Shown in pieces: positions 60,204-64,000 of a stretch of 64,000 bases of DNA. Under the pieces are notes generated by a model. It did not search any database. It had not been told where the DNA came from and saw nothing but the letters and a program-made list of their open reading frames with translations. Location of the stretch: the NCBI GenBank assembly GCA_039619475.1, contig CM077115.1, forward strand, positions 40,734,944-40,798,943, written 5' to 3'. Both the position numbers and the translations under genes were made by a program. The stretch's first letter is position 1. Each line of letters opens with the position of its first letter. This DNA comes from Icerya purchasi (taxonomy: Eukaryota; Arthropoda; Insecta; Hemiptera; Monophlebidae).

Positions 60204-60412
60204 ACATATTGTTATTTCTTAATTATACACTGGCGTACATTTTGTAACCAATTGTGCTTGAATTTCTTTATATAAACATAAAGGATACTCCTAACTTCCG
60301 GTGGTGGATATATAATACCAATAACCGGCAATTTAATACTTTCCTCCGGTGGCGGCGGTGGCGGAGGCGGTTGTTCTTTAGTTTCTGGTGGTAAAACTTC
60401 AACATCCGCCAT
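19479..60412 (-). CDS. SF3A1: Splicing factor 3A subunit 1, complete (844 aa, 14 exons)
   Basis: Exons, in transcript order: 60412-60289, 54696-54532, 54439-54250, 47658-47499, 43868-43715, 42866-42505, 41612-41450, 41009-40830, 37292-37168, 30503-30077, 27618-27515, 23913-23809, 21546-21373 and 19580-19479. They sum to 2535 bp, always GT-AG and in frame. Layout: Pro-rich N-terminus; SURP1 about 40-95 (IIYPPPEVR, FVARNGPEFE); SURP2 about 161-213 (KLTAQFVSRNGRAFL, NYQFDFLRPQHSLF); PRP21-like charged middle with DWHDFVVVETVD and acidic runs; ISPLTGGKIPASK and LLDPRW; SLKQLAERRTDIFG; Pro-rich linker about 560-718; ubiquitin-like domain about 755-840, ending ERGGRKK. SF3A1 with SF3A2 and SF3A3 forms SF3a of the U2 snRNP and acts in branch-site recognition; its C-terminal domain is known to contact U1 snRNA. 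Human SF3A1 has 793 residues, so length fits. Confidence 0.97.
19581..20194 (-). other. SF3A1 intron 13, 3' part
   Basis: AT-rich, starts with an A-run on the + strand (polypyrimidine tract of the acceptor on the gene strand). Nothing else seen before the SINE. Confidence 0.6.
20195..20480 (+). repeat. SINE copy lacking the tRNA head
   Basis: Shares with 51200-51420 a long ordered series of blocks: AATCGCTAATAATCACG, GCAA.G.CAAACCACCACGTAT, GCGCTAGTT, CAGCAGACACA, GGGACT, GTGTAGTCTTGCG/GTGTGGTCTTGCG, AATAGGTAGT and GGAATCGAGC.ATACGAC. Ends in (GAT)n. It lacks the tRNA-like start seen in the other copy and has an extra 60-70 bp internally. Sits antisense in SF3A1 intron 13. Confidence 0.75.
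20481..21372 (-). other. SF3A1 intron 13, 5' part
   Basis: AT-rich intron with no recognisable element; ends at the exon 13 donor GAG|GTAAGT. Confidence 0.6.
21373..21546 (-). CDS. SF3A1: SF3A1 exon 13 (ubiquitin-like domain)
   Basis: Acceptor TTCGTAG, donor GAG|GTAAGT, phase 0 at both ends. Encodes GPVTFKIVCPTIPEKPEWQL, ELTLPLADSVAVIKSKIHEL and MPPGKQKINWE, the first strands and helix of the ubiquitin-like fold. Confidence 0.97.
21547..23808 (-). other. SF3A1 intron 12
   Basis: 2.26-kb intron. An A-run at 22166-22183. From about 22500 to 23720 the sequence is richer in G and A on the + strand and looks like decayed coding DNA, but every frame is broken and no motif could be placed. Confidence 0.5.
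23809..23913 (-). CDS. SF3A1: SF3A1 exon 12
   Basis: Acceptor TTTTTAG, donor AAG|GTAATT, phase 0 at both ends. Encodes PGKHPAEKSEDEPVAKKVRT and EESLEPEEQYLAKVK, the basic/acidic segment just before the ubiquitin-like domain. Confidence 0.96.
23914..24800 (-). other. SF3A1 intron 11, 3' part
   Basis: AT-rich intron ending, on the + strand, in a T-run (24777-24796) directly before the Helentron-like insertion. Confidence 0.55.
24801..25609 (+). mobile_element. Helentron-derived fragment bounded by a perfect 19-bp inverted repeat
   Basis: CATGGAACATGCTTTAGCC at 24801-24819 is exactly inverted at 25591-25609. Inside, a + frame at about 24928-25025 reads LFIDEVSMIGAELLEILNSR, a stop, then IAMEFDKPFGG: the Walker B region and following block of the PIF1-type helicase carried by Helitrons and Helentrons (usual form IDEVSM). 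A 34-bp sequence is directly repeated at 24894-24927 and 25037-25070 with three transitions. The rest is not readable. Non-autonomous, in SF3A1 intron 11. Whether the 19-bp repeats are true element ends is inference. Confidence 0.65.
25610..27514 (-). other. SF3A1 intron 11, 5' part
   Basis: Mostly AT-rich intron with less AT-rich patches near 25620-25700 and 26390-26480. A 29-base A-run at 27421-27449 forms a T-run in the transcript shortly after exon 11. No gene recognised. Confidence 0.5.
27515..27618 (-). CDS. SF3A1: SF3A1 exon 11 (proline-rich)
   Basis: Acceptor TATTTTCAG, donor CCG|GTAAAA, phase 1 to phase 0. Encodes SAQPPPFAMITPTAPVVPPP and FLGLPQNTVLP, part of the proline-rich linker. 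Confidence 0.95.
27619..28333 (-). other. SF3A1 intron 10, 3' part
   Basis: AT-rich, no element recognised. Confidence 0.55.
28334..28762. repeat. Dispersed inverted-repeat element, copy B, with a long palindrome
   Basis: Arms 28335-28444 and 28460-28570 are nearly perfect reverse complements (about 110 bp each) around a 15-base spacer. Each arm carries GTTGATGCCAGTAAGAATTA and TACAAAGTATAGAAGAG. The part after the palindrome (28571-28762) is the inverted form of the first half of copy A, ending in TGGGACATTTTTT, GAATGGGGG and TTACGTTGCAATTAA. It looks like a copy that picked up an inverted duplicate of its own end. Confidence 0.8.
28779..29732 (+). mobile_element. Degenerate mariner with perfect terminal repeats
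   Basis: CAGTATGTCTGAAAAGTTCC at 28780 is exactly inverted at the right end (29711-29731), 21 bp in all, with TA-rich flanks. Inside, broken + frames read HRSAIKFCVKLDKSFVETF, KAFGDEALS, WWKLFKRGRESW (helix-turn-helix part), then a large gap, then the last catalytic block YSPDLASADYFLFPEIK near 29443-29495. The catalytic core between is deleted; stops and shifts throughout. Different terminal repeats from the intact mariners. Confidence 0.85.
29750..30076 (-). other. SF3A1 intron 10, 5' part
   Basis: AT-rich, nothing seen apart from the donor ATGA|GTAAGT of exon 10. Confidence 0.6.
30077..30503 (-). CDS. SF3A1: SF3A1 exon 10 (proline-rich linker)
   Basis: Acceptor TTGCCGCAG, donor ATGA|GTAAGT, phase 0 to phase 1. 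Starts ITWDGHTSS, then ITIEDQIHQIHKVKGLLPDE and KEKIGPKP, conserved in SF3A1, then about 90 residues of Pro/Ala/Ser repeats (PPPPLPKQPPLPPQPP and similar). Confidence 0.97.
30504..31094 (-). other. SF3A1 intron 9, 3' part
   Basis: AT-rich with (TA)n at about 31075-31094, next to the Helitron-like sequence. No gene seen. Confidence 0.6.
31602..35180 (+). mobile_element. Full-length RTE-like LINE inserted in the Helitron
   Basis: Contains an intact 978-codon endonuclease/reverse transcriptase frame. TTTATATTTCAGT occurs at 31589-31601 and again at 35168-35180; removing the stretch between the two copies rejoins plausible Helitron sequence, so this 13-mer is a candidate target duplication. The 5' region (31650-31890) is relatively GC-rich, unlike the host intron. 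No long poly-A tail at the 3' end, as is usual for RTE-type LINEs. Note a short A-run at 31629-31644 that could shift the true 5' boundary. Confidence 0.7.
32142..35078 (+). CDS. LINE ORF: AP endonuclease plus reverse transcriptase, RTE-like
   Basis: 978 residues, no lesions. N-terminal apurinic-type endonuclease about residues 30-275: GTWNIRSM (37-44), LGVSEMRW (65-72, catalytic Glu), VLGDFNAKVG (171-180) and ASDHNPVV (269-276). Reverse transcriptase about 480-780: KAPGPDNIQAEVIK, EQFGFRNGLGTREAL, FVDFERAFDNV, GVRQGCILSPTLFNLY and the catalytic RYADDTVLIA, with YADD at 726-729. The C-terminal part (YGMEAWTV, KRRKIAYLGHIVRN, RRRRTWMEDAREW) matches proteins often mislabelled craniofacial development protein 2-like in insects, which belong to RTE-type LINEs. 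The clade name is my assignment from memory of motifs. Long minus-strand open frames here are shadows. It would copy its RNA into a nicked target by target-primed reverse transcription. Confidence 0.93.
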   Translation: MANKQKNTALSLRQTLNGRRVLRIPGLKILKNTYKIGTWNIRSMLMPGKLRNTIVEMEKLELDILGVSEMRWPDTGKLKSNKKIVYFSGSPQRCKHGVAILIKEELEQYVSDFIPLNENMILLKLKGNPVDVNIIQIHAPTLDKDEKEIETFYQHLNDLVALTKNHEINIVLGDFNAKVGKGRIEDIIGDYGLGKRNKRGDKLVEFCQEKNLMVVNTWFKLPPRRIYTWKAPGDKPDRIIRNQIDYILVNKRYRNGIKNAKTYPGADVASDHNPVVMKIEVKFKRFKQKTHSNRINTEMLQDKNTRLQVAEYLNKKIRKVQGSLPQDIEQQWKIISQTVNPTTANTLRTMKNTKKDHQWMTDDILNLMETRRKNKNNPNVYKDIQQEIKRKIREAKEQWMNDKCKRLEQLQETHDEFNLHKEIRNITGMFKHRTANIITDTNNKIIIDKMKQTDTWERYIEEMFKDDRREVRKNKNLVGYHIMKCEIMDAIKKTKNRKAPGPDNIQAEVIKLLDEENIQVLLNIFNKIYDSGEIIKEWLKSVFVRIPKKSNPRKCEDYRLISLMSHTLKILLRIIHKRIFNKCEANISREQFGFRNGLGTREALTCIQILVQRCLEQQKDVYLCFVDFERAFDNVKHNELVQCLEEAGIDEKDRQIIENLYWNQVAYVKLENENTKEIRIEKGVRQGCILSPTLFNLYSEVAFKNALANSSEGIKINGQIVNNIRYADDTVLIADSEYDLQNLVNRVTDKCSGMGIKINKKKTKIMVVSKNSSEITANIRINNYAIEQVQSFKYLGCNLSNQWNSEYEIKARIEQARITFMKMKNLFINKSLNWDVKWRMVKCYVWSILLYGMEAWTVNKSIEKKLAGFEMWLYRRMLKISWIDKIRNQEILNRLNKEMELVKTVKRRKIAYLGHIVRNQKYEILKLAIEGKIEGKRARGRRRRTWMEDAREWTGIRIPELLHSMADRENARRIVANI
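35736..37167 (-). other. SF3A1 intron 9, 5' part
   Basis: AT-rich, with (TA)n just after the Helitron end and scattered A-runs (36369-36391). No element recognised. Confidence 0.6.
37168..37292 (-). CDS. SF3A1: SF3A1 exon 9
   Basis: Acceptor AATAACAG, donor AAG|GTAAAG, phase 1 to phase 0. Encodes IEASLKQLAERRTDIFGIGD and ETAIGKKIGEEDVKK, a near-invariant SF3A1 stretch. Confidence 0.97.
37293..38549 (-). other. SF3A1 intron 8, 3' part
   Basis: AT-rich, no gene seen. Its end (38533-38549) is the left copy of the 17-bp target duplication of the LINE that follows. Confidence 0.6.
38550..39950 (+). mobile_element. 5'-truncated, 5'-inverted RTE-type LINE (twin-primed copy)
   Basis: Flanked by AATAATTATGGAACCTT at 38533-38549 and 39951-39967. 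The 3' half (about 39466-39950) is on the + strand and reads FSYGCQTWSLTQRDINKL, KWRWVGRISHLTDGRWTHK and QLTRWIDDIQKI, ending in a (TAAA)n tail. The 5' half (about 39465 down to 38550) is inverted: on the minus strand it gives QPKEQAGF, FIDYTKAFNIPNY, GVKQGNPPSP, EFADDVILISSDVRE and NRTKKEVDRRISL, ending NSCLIPTF. The inverted half stops just where the + half takes up the protein. Stops and shifts: dead copy. It is another RTE lineage than the 978-residue LINE. Confidence 0.88.
40406..40470 (+). repeat. tRNA-like SINE head fragment (tentative)
   Basis: GGTAGC at 40408-40413 can pair with GCTACC at 40463-40468, and TTCAAATTCC resembles a B box/T arm. It is only 61 bases between the pairing ends and lacks clear D and anticodon arms. 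Similar to 11508-11570. Confidence 0.35.
40546..40582. repeat. (TA)n microsatellite
   Basis: About 37 bp of pure TA repeat in SF3A1 intron 8. Confidence 0.95.
40830..41009 (-). CDS. SF3A1: SF3A1 exon 8
   Basis: Acceptor ATTTTACAG, donor CAG|GTAAAT, phase 1 to phase 1. Encodes SDEMISPLTGGKIPASKVHE and IGLLDPRWVEQRDKHIKDKM, then VYAPG. Confidence 0.97.
41010..41449 (-). other. SF3A1 intron 7
   Basis: 440-bp AT-rich intron; nothing recognised. Confidence 0.75.
41450..41612 (-). CDS. SF3A1: SF3A1 exon 7
   Basis: Acceptor TTTGTCTAG, donor CAAG|GTGATG, phase 0 to phase 1. Encodes an acidic run (VEDMEEESSSDEEEKSDG), then FVPPLPPLPPLPDKVIVKKG and YDPKQ. The donor GTGATG is weaker than others; it is chosen because the phase fits exon 8. 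Confidence 0.93.
41613..42504 (-). other. SF3A1 intron 6
   Basis: 892-bp AT-rich intron; no element. The open frame on the + strand near 42166-42417 has no recognisable features. Confidence 0.65.
42505..42866 (-). CDS. SF3A1: SF3A1 exon 6
   Basis: Acceptor TTTCTTCAG, donor CAG|GTAAAC, phase 1 to phase 0. Encodes AYAQIDWHDFVVVETVDYQI, NFPPPTTPAEVGARVLMQ and a long Glu/Asp/Lys-rich stretch. The + strand open frame of Ser/Phe repeats is its shadow. Confidence 0.97.
42867..43714 (-). other. SF3A1 intron 5
   Basis: AT-rich intron with (TA)n at 43515-43541 and long T/A runs. No element recognised. Confidence 0.65.
43715..43868 (-). CDS. SF3A1: SF3A1 exon 5
   Basis: Acceptor CATTTTTAG, donor GAA|GTAAGT, phase 0 to phase 1. 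Encodes ILIPPKNLLSKLSEES, then YAILDQVKYRAEWERQQEAQ and RRKEEQIIERER, start of the PRP21-like charged region. Confidence 0.96.
43869..47498 (-). other. SF3A1 intron 4
   Basis: 3.6-kb AT-rich intron. A less AT-rich patch near 44640-45250 looks like decayed foreign DNA but shows no identifiable motif. Small open frames at 45563-45787 and 46531-46725 have no features of real genes. Confidence 0.5.
47499..47658 (-). CDS. SF3A1: SF3A1 exon 4 (SURP2)
   Basis: Acceptor GTTTATTAG, donor AAG|GTAAAT, phase 2 to phase 0. Encodes DIVKLTAQFVSRNGRAFLTN and NYQFDFLRPQHSLFQYFTKL, the second SURP module, known to bind SF3A3. Confidence 0.98.
47750..49068 (+). mobile_element. Intact mariner element, copy 2
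   Basis: 1319 bp with the same terminal inverted repeats as copy 1 and TA on both sides (47748-47749 and 49069-49070). By eye it differs from copy 1 at two bases only (48883 T for G, 48934 G for T). It is antisense in SF3A1 intron 3, its nearer end about 91 bp from the exon 4 acceptor, and abuts the dispersed repeat copy C. Confidence 0.95.
47944..49020 (+). CDS. Mariner transposase (DD34D), copy 2
   Basis: 358 residues from the MSENIEQR start, intact. Catalytic triad D158, D253, D288 as in copy 1. Only two residues differ, S314 and A331 here against A314 and S331 in copy 1; both lie after the catalytic block. Minus-strand open frames inside are shadows. Near identity implies that one copy, or a shared source, moved very recently. 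Confidence 0.95.
   Translation: MSENIEQRTCVKFCVSNEISCADTLKMLQKAFGESALSKTRVYEWYRAFKDGRETVEDMPRSGRPSTSVTDDNVDKIKEIVAENCHVSLREMAHGLGMSHESVRTIVHEKLGMQRVAARLVPKDLNFFQKKYREQVAADMLDRANLDPTFLEKIITGDETWVYEYDTLTNQQSSEWRPIGAPKPKKPRQSRSKVKIMLIVFFDIRGVVHYEYVPAGQTVTKEFYLSVLRRLREAIRRKRNDLWVDNSWILHHDNAPSHKAIIVNEFLAKHSVNIIEQPPYSPDLAPCDFFLFSKLKFPLRGMRFESIDDIKTNSTRELKAIPETAYQKCFAEWKKRWHMCIASNGCYFEGDKINLDEN
49079..49880 (+). repeat. Dispersed inverted-repeat element, copy C (longest)
   Basis: The left end TTACAACGTAAC...GCCGGCCCCCCATTAGAAAA with ATGTCCCAATTTTATGTAAC (49079-49140) is inverted at about 49708-49775 (AAATTGGGACATTTTTTCG, TAATGGGAGCCGGCC, TTGCGTTGTAA), so copy C has about 60-bp terminal inverted repeats around 570 bp of unique sequence. 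It continues with the shared tail TACAAAGTTTATAAAAGAG, a CAAGGGG/CCCCTTG hairpin and GCGAGGCCAAAATGGCC. The interior has GC-richer sequence near 49410-49480 and an ATGATGAATAAGAAG start near 49525, as if it were a DNA transposon remnant. No transposase motif recognised. Confidence 0.7.
49889..49948. repeat. (TA)n/(TG)n compound microsatellite
   Basis: Interrupted TA repeats followed by (GT)n at about 49927-49948. Confidence 0.9.
49949..51060 (-). other. SF3A1 intron 3, middle part
   Basis: AT-rich intron with (TA)n at 50669-50706; no gene or transposon recognised. Confidence 0.55.
51063..51090. repeat. (TA)n microsatellite
   Basis: About 28 bp of TA repeat directly before the SINE, continuing into GATA-type repeats. 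Confidence 0.9.
51108..51430 (+). repeat. tRNA-derived SINE
   Basis: The head (51108-51180) looks like a tRNA gene: an A-box-like TGGTCTCATTACTAG, then GAACGTACGGCTTCC (anticodon-arm-like) and the B-box-like AGTTTGATCCC. The body shares ordered blocks with 20195-20480: AATCGCTAATAATCACG, ACCACCACGTATG, GCGCTAGTT, CAGCAGACACA, GTGTAGTCTTGCG, AATAGGTAGTTACACGACG and GGAATCGAGCAATACGAC. Transcription by RNA polymerase III from the internal boxes would be expected of such an element. Confidence 0.75.
51431..54249 (-). other. SF3A1 intron 3, 5' part
   Basis: AT-rich. A 33-bp unit containing ATGAAAAAATATAATTTATA is duplicated in tandem (starts at 52303 and 52336). Small open frames near 51908 and 53057 carry no features. 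No gene seen. Confidence 0.55.
54250..54439 (-). CDS. SF3A1: SF3A1 exon 3
   Basis: Acceptor TTGAATCAG, donor GATTT|GTAAGT, phase 1 to phase 2. Encodes VQEAATANAIVIAPPPPMKS and the conserved DPPPDYEFIADPPSISSVD linker between the SURP modules. Confidence 0.96.
54532..54696 (-). CDS. SF3A1: SF3A1 exon 2 (SURP1)
   Basis: Acceptor ACATTTAG, donor AAAG|GTACGA, phase 1 to phase 1. Encodes IVDKTASFVARNGPEFESRI, KFNFLNVGDPYNAYYQHKV and KEFKEGK, the first SURP module. Only 92 bp separate it from exon 3. Confidence 0.98.
54697..55341 (-). other. SF3A1 intron 1, 3' part
   Basis: AT-rich with an irregular repeat of CTAAATGC.TTGTACATATTAT (55191-55210 and 55257-55276). No gene seen. Confidence 0.6.
55342..56830 (-). 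mobile_element. Helentron fragment: helicase C-terminus fused to endonuclease
   Basis: Minus strand, read from 56830 down: YETHIADDVYAGARTRDQLA, PYKIELLIDKPHMVRVNIDV and TDGLVNGVIGLL, a frame change near 56490, then FPLTPASGISIHKSQGSTYP and HDQQLVYFTLS (last motifs of a PIF1-type helicase). Then LYEGLFLTSRNGGH, a stop, and an uninterrupted 287-codon frame (56205-55342) that is an AP-type endonuclease: LCSLNVQSLRSHS, LLVLSETWLSNAD, VCGDFNIDFRLDD, then TCIDGIFTRNVSN. A helicase followed in cis by this endonuclease is the mark of Helentrons (Helitron2-type rolling-circle elements). The Rep part and most of the helicase are absent. At least two lesions. In the same transcriptional direction as SF3A1, within intron 1. 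GC content is clearly higher than the surroundings. Confidence 0.85.
56831..57853. other. SF3A1 intron 1, with an imperfect direct repeat
   Basis: A block with GTGACGCTTTTCGAGTTTAT and GACAAAGTAAAGAGACAT (about 56989-57042) recurs in changed form at 57122-57168, with a further GTGACGCTTA at 57111-57120. Possibly more of the rolling-circle element's non-coding part. No coding signal. Confidence 0.4.
57854..58069 (+). pseudogene. Small C2H2 zinc-finger ORF, probably a fragment
   Basis: 71 codons. The first finger is complete: CKECGKLFFKVENKFRHLHV continuing VH, i.e. C-x2-C-x12-H-x4-H. The second (SRCNAMFSGDYNLQRHTKIK, H) keeps one Cys, the x12 spacing and both His but has lost its first Cys. 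Antisense in SF3A1 intron 1, with no visible neighbouring exon. Could be a remnant of a zinc-finger gene, a retrocopy, or sequence carried by a transposon. Confidence 0.5.
58070..60288 (-). other. SF3A1 intron 1, 5' part
   Basis: AT-rich intron with (TA)n at 58170-58204 and 60173-60200. No gene or transposon recognised. Confidence 0.6.
60289..60412 (-). CDS. SF3A1: SF3A1 exon 1
   Basis: ATG at 60412-60410 (context ATATGGCGG), donor AGGA|GTATCC, phase 1. Encodes MADVEVLPPETKEQ, a run of eight prolines, then LPVIGIIYPPPEVR at the SURP1 border. The donor GTATCC was chosen because it alone restores the Asn codon at the start of SURP1; the nearby GTTAGG would break it. Confidence 0.95.
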
Positions 60413-62159
60413 ATTTAAAAACTTAAAACTACGTTCACAATATTTTAATAAATAAACATATAATGATAATTACAAACTAAACTAAATCTCCGAAACTAAC
60501 ACATTTTCAAACAAAAATCGAAAGAAAACAAACACTAATCGAATCAGTGAGGTCATCTCACGTTGAACAAATATTGCATCAAATTTTCAAAGTTATTCAC
60601 AAATCTCATAATTACATTCTAGTAATTTTTTTTATTTCATCGACACATTTTTATTAAAGATTTTAAATTATTTAAAATTAATAAAAATTATAACTTTTTT
60701 AAACTAATATTTTTTATTTGAAATTCTGCCCGCTAAAAATGTTAATCAATTCAATACAAAGTCAATGAAATTATCTGATCCGTTATCAAAATTCTAGCCC
60801 CCCCCCCCGCTGTTGAGGCCCATGAATGTAGATACGCCTTTTATTGAAGTTAACTGTAAACTGCAATACAAATTTTTCAAAAAATTAGTAAATGATAATA
60901 TTGCGGCATTCAGGCAGCATATTTTCTTTGGAAATTGCAAAAAGGGATTAAACTATTGATACGAAGAGATATCTTATGGTAATTACAACTTCTATAAGTT
61001 AACAGTTTGGCTGTATCTTCATAATTTTAAACCAATTAATAGTAAACAAGATTCCCTATTAAATTTCATTCTTCCTGTTATATTTTTATTTTGAGGGGAA
61101 AAAATTTCAATCGCGTCGTACATCAATGAGAAATTTTCTATTTGAAGGTAACAGAATCATTTGATTCTTTAACGAAACTTTCTAATTGTTCTAAGAATTC
61201 AAAAAGTAAGGAAATAAATGTATTTTTCCTCATGGTCGTGTATTACAATTAAACATTTTTCAGTATTCTACAAATTTACAGAAGTACATCAAAAATATAG
61301 CTGATATTATTTTAAAATTTAAACGTGTTTTGAATTTAGTGTAATGCAAATGTAATTTATTGTAATTCTTGAATATAAAATTCGATACATTTTATTTAAC
61401 TGGCATTTCTTTCAAAAATTGGTTCTTTTGTTTGATACTTGATTATTTGCTTCCATTATACAATACCTTCCTAAACTTAAATGCAGAAAATAAATTGAAG
61501 TATACAAAATAATTTCAAATTTTAAAATTCAGGAACAGATGCAATTATTAAAATTTATATTTTATTACTGGTTTTCTGCCTCAATATTTTCAGTTTAGGT
61601 GAAAATGAATCAATCTGATATAATTACAGTTAAAACACTTTGCAGGAATAATAGTATATTCATTATTTTAAAAAAATTTATTCATATTTTTATCAGCGCC
61701 ACGGCGATTCCTTAAAAAGTTTTTTAGAGCAATTATTTCTTATTTACGGGAAGAAACAATTTCTATTTATTCCGCAATCAGCGGAGAACTGATTGTTCTT
61801 AGTAACTACTAAATAATTCATATAACATAAAAAGCGAAATTCTACACATTTTAACAATGTAAAAATAAAGAAAAGTTTATTTTAGTATTGAAAAGTAATT
61901 AACATTAATTATGATTCTAATAAAGGGAGCCGTAATCCAAGTAGTGTATATTTGTAACCATAAGCAAGAAGAAAATACTCGTGAGCAAAATTAAATCACT
62001 TTTCTAATATGTTATGCAGTAAAAGCAGAAAATATAAAAAGTATTAAATGTGAAATATTTTTTCATGTAAATGACTGCAAGCAATATTTAATATAAAGTC
62101 AGGAAGATTGCTAACATTCAGAAATGGTGGAATTGGCGCGTCTTTATATATACTAACAA
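60413..62159. other. Region upstream of SF3A1
   Basis: Would hold the SF3A1 promoter and 5' UTR. No convincing TATA box or other element can be assigned in such AT-rich DNA. A C-run at 60799-60809. No gene seen. Confidence 0.5.
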
Positions 62160-63060
62160 AATCCATTATCAAAAAACTTAAACTGTCTAAAGCCCAAGAG
62201 TATGACGGAATAAGCATAAGAGATACAATCATGCACTTAAAAATGTTAATTCCACTATAAACAAAAATGATTATTTACTTTTGGAAAAAAGAAATATTTC
62301 CGCCAAAAAGCTAGAAATTGATATAGTAAAGCCAATTTTCCAAAGTGAAAATCGAAAATAGTGTGAGAATTACAGACTAATTACATTAATCAGTTACAGC
62401 AAAAGTAATTAAGCGATACATAAATAAATATTTGAAAAATTAATTAGTATATAATAATCAAGTTTTAGAAAGAGAATCAATGATAATACTATTAAGAACA
62501 ATTATGTGGTATATTAATATAGGACTAGAAGTGGGTAATCAATTTTTGTTAGTTTTTTTAGATCTTACCAAGAGTTTTGACTTAATGGATCAAGAAATAT
62601 TAATTCAGGATATGAGCAAAATGAGTGTAAATTAGAAGTCTTAAAATGGTTCAGTAGTTATGCAAGGGAGAGAAAATTTTTAATAAAGCGAAAACGAATA
62701 TAGTAAGAAATCAATGAATTATGAAATAGAGCAAGGGGTGATATTGGCACCGATACTAGTTTTAATATATATTAATTCATTACATAAATATGTAAGGAAC
62801 TATAAATCTGAAGCTTATGCAGATGATATTATATTGGTTGTTAAACATTCTAGCAAAGAAAATGCGGAAAATTTGCTACAAGAAGACCTAAATAATGTGT
62901 GTAAATGGTCACATGACAAAAAATTACTAATTAATATCAAAACAAAAGAAGTACTATGCATAAAAACATTAAGCAGATTTAGGACATTTATTCCTAAAAT
63001 ATTACTATGTAATACAAGGTATCTATACAGTAAAGAAACATATAGTTGTAAAAATTTTTA
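62160..63060 (+). mobile_element. Degenerate LINE reverse transcriptase
   Basis: Broken + frames give, in order, KLKLSKAQEYDGIS, VKPIFQSENRK, CENYRLITLISYSK, VFLDLTKSFDLMDQEIL, EIEQGVILAPILVLIYIN and YADDIILVVKHSSKENAENL, then WSHDKKLLINIKTKEVL. These are the finger and palm blocks of a LINE reverse transcriptase, with the catalytic YADD at 62816-62827. At least five stops or shifts. No endonuclease part or termini identified. Confidence 0.8.
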
Positions 63061-64000
63061 AAATGTTAGTAATTTAAAATATCTCCTATTAATATTAAAT
63101 AAAGCTCAACATGGACGGACCAAACAAACTATTCCAACAGTATGCGTATTAAAATAATGCATCATATACAAAAACATAAAATTATATTTTAAAACACTAA
63201 TAATGTTTAAAATTAAAAATAACATTAAAATTTGGAAAGTGGTAAAAATAACAAAAACTAACAACTTGCAAAAAAAATGTTTAAAATTAGTGTTATCGCC
63301 CAATATTAATTTGCAGAACAAGAATAATAACTTCAAAAATTTTATTATGATAAATTACTGACAGCTGAAAGTGAAGATTGAAAATTAAGAACTATAAAAA
63401 AACGTACAGAATACTTGATATACATACATGATCTAGAGTGATTATTAATGAAATAGACAATACAGTAGAAGAAATATTAATAAAATTAATTGGAAATATA
63501 CCAAAGGAAATTCAAGATGGAAAAAACCTGAACATACAGAAAAATAATAAAAATTTAGTTGATATCGTGGAGCAAATATTAACAGAATTAACGACAAAAA
63601 GAGTTATAATAAAAAATCTCTTGCTTTTTTTGTTTTGTTTTATTCTTTACTTATTTATTTTTCATACTTTCTTTCATTTGTTGTTGTTTATAATACTACA
63701 TAGGTCGTTATAAAATGTTATATTAAGCTCAGATTTAGGTTCCCAGTAGCAAAATGGTTGAATTAGTGGCTAAAACAAAATGTTATATACTGTGGTTGTA
63801 ATTTATAACAACTTAAGATTATATTGTAATCAGGACCGGATTATAGCCAAATACCGCTGTAGGCTCAGTAATTTCTACCGTTCTTGGAATAATTTATAAA
63901 TTAACTAATAAAAATTATAATCGAGTAACTGAAGTAAGAAAGGACATAGAAGTTAAAAATTAATTTTCAATTAAAAGTTAAAAAGGGTTTCAATTAAAAA
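63061..64000. other. Window end, no gene seen
   Basis: AT-rich; an open frame at 63438-63713 (lysine- and isoleucine-rich) could be C-terminal LINE debris but shows no diagnostic motif. Confidence 0.45.

Overview
This is a piece of an insect nuclear genome, AT-rich and full of introns and transposons. The evidence is spliced genes with GT-AG introns, metazoan proteins, TA microsatellites, and insect-type mariner, RTE, Helitron/Helentron, Mutator-like and SINE sequences. A hemipteroid insect is my guess from the overall look; nothing seen here proves the order.

Two host genes account for all convincing host coding sequence, and they converge tail to tail. On the + strand, nine exons (1616-18897) encode the C-terminal 818 residues of a TTC28-like protein: its CHAT domain and a long Ser/Pro-rich tail. 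The 5' part of that gene lies before the window. On the - strand, fourteen exons (60412 down to 19479) give a complete 844-codon reading frame plus stop (counted together as 845 codons) for SF3A1, a subunit of the SF3a complex of U2 snRNP. It has two SURP modules, an acidic/charged middle, a proline-rich linker and a C-terminal ubiquitin-like domain ending in RGGRKK. The two stop codons are only 597 bp apart. I checked every exon junction by reading frame, splice dinucleotides and protein continuity.

The introns hold nearly all the rest. In TTC28 introns: a pogo-like fragment (365-760), a Mutator-like remnant with a FLYWCH finger (5391-6435), two degenerate mariners (8940-9640 and 11677-12565), a dispersed repeat (11230-11470), a LINE RNase H fragment (13740-14735) and an intact mariner (16401-17719). 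In SF3A1 introns: a SINE (20195-20480), a Helentron scrap inside a perfect 19-bp inverted repeat (24801-25609), a long palindrome (28334-28570), a degenerate mariner (28779-29732), a Helitron interrupted by a full-length RTE-like LINE with a 978-residue ORF (about 31095-35735), a 5'-inverted RTE copy with a 17-bp target duplication (38550-39950), a second intact mariner (47750-49068), a larger copy of the dispersed repeat (49079-49880), a tRNA-headed SINE (51108-51430), and a Helentron helicase-endonuclease fragment (55342-56830). Upstream of SF3A1 there is a decayed LINE reverse transcriptase (62160-63060).

I see no operon, CRISPR array, functional tRNA or rRNA, and no clearly new multi-gene system. 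The most noteworthy points are the nearly identical pair of intact mariners, each shortly upstream of a 3' splice site; the twin-primed LINE; the nested Helitron/LINE; and the three-copy repeat family with one copy converted to a 110-bp-arm palindrome.
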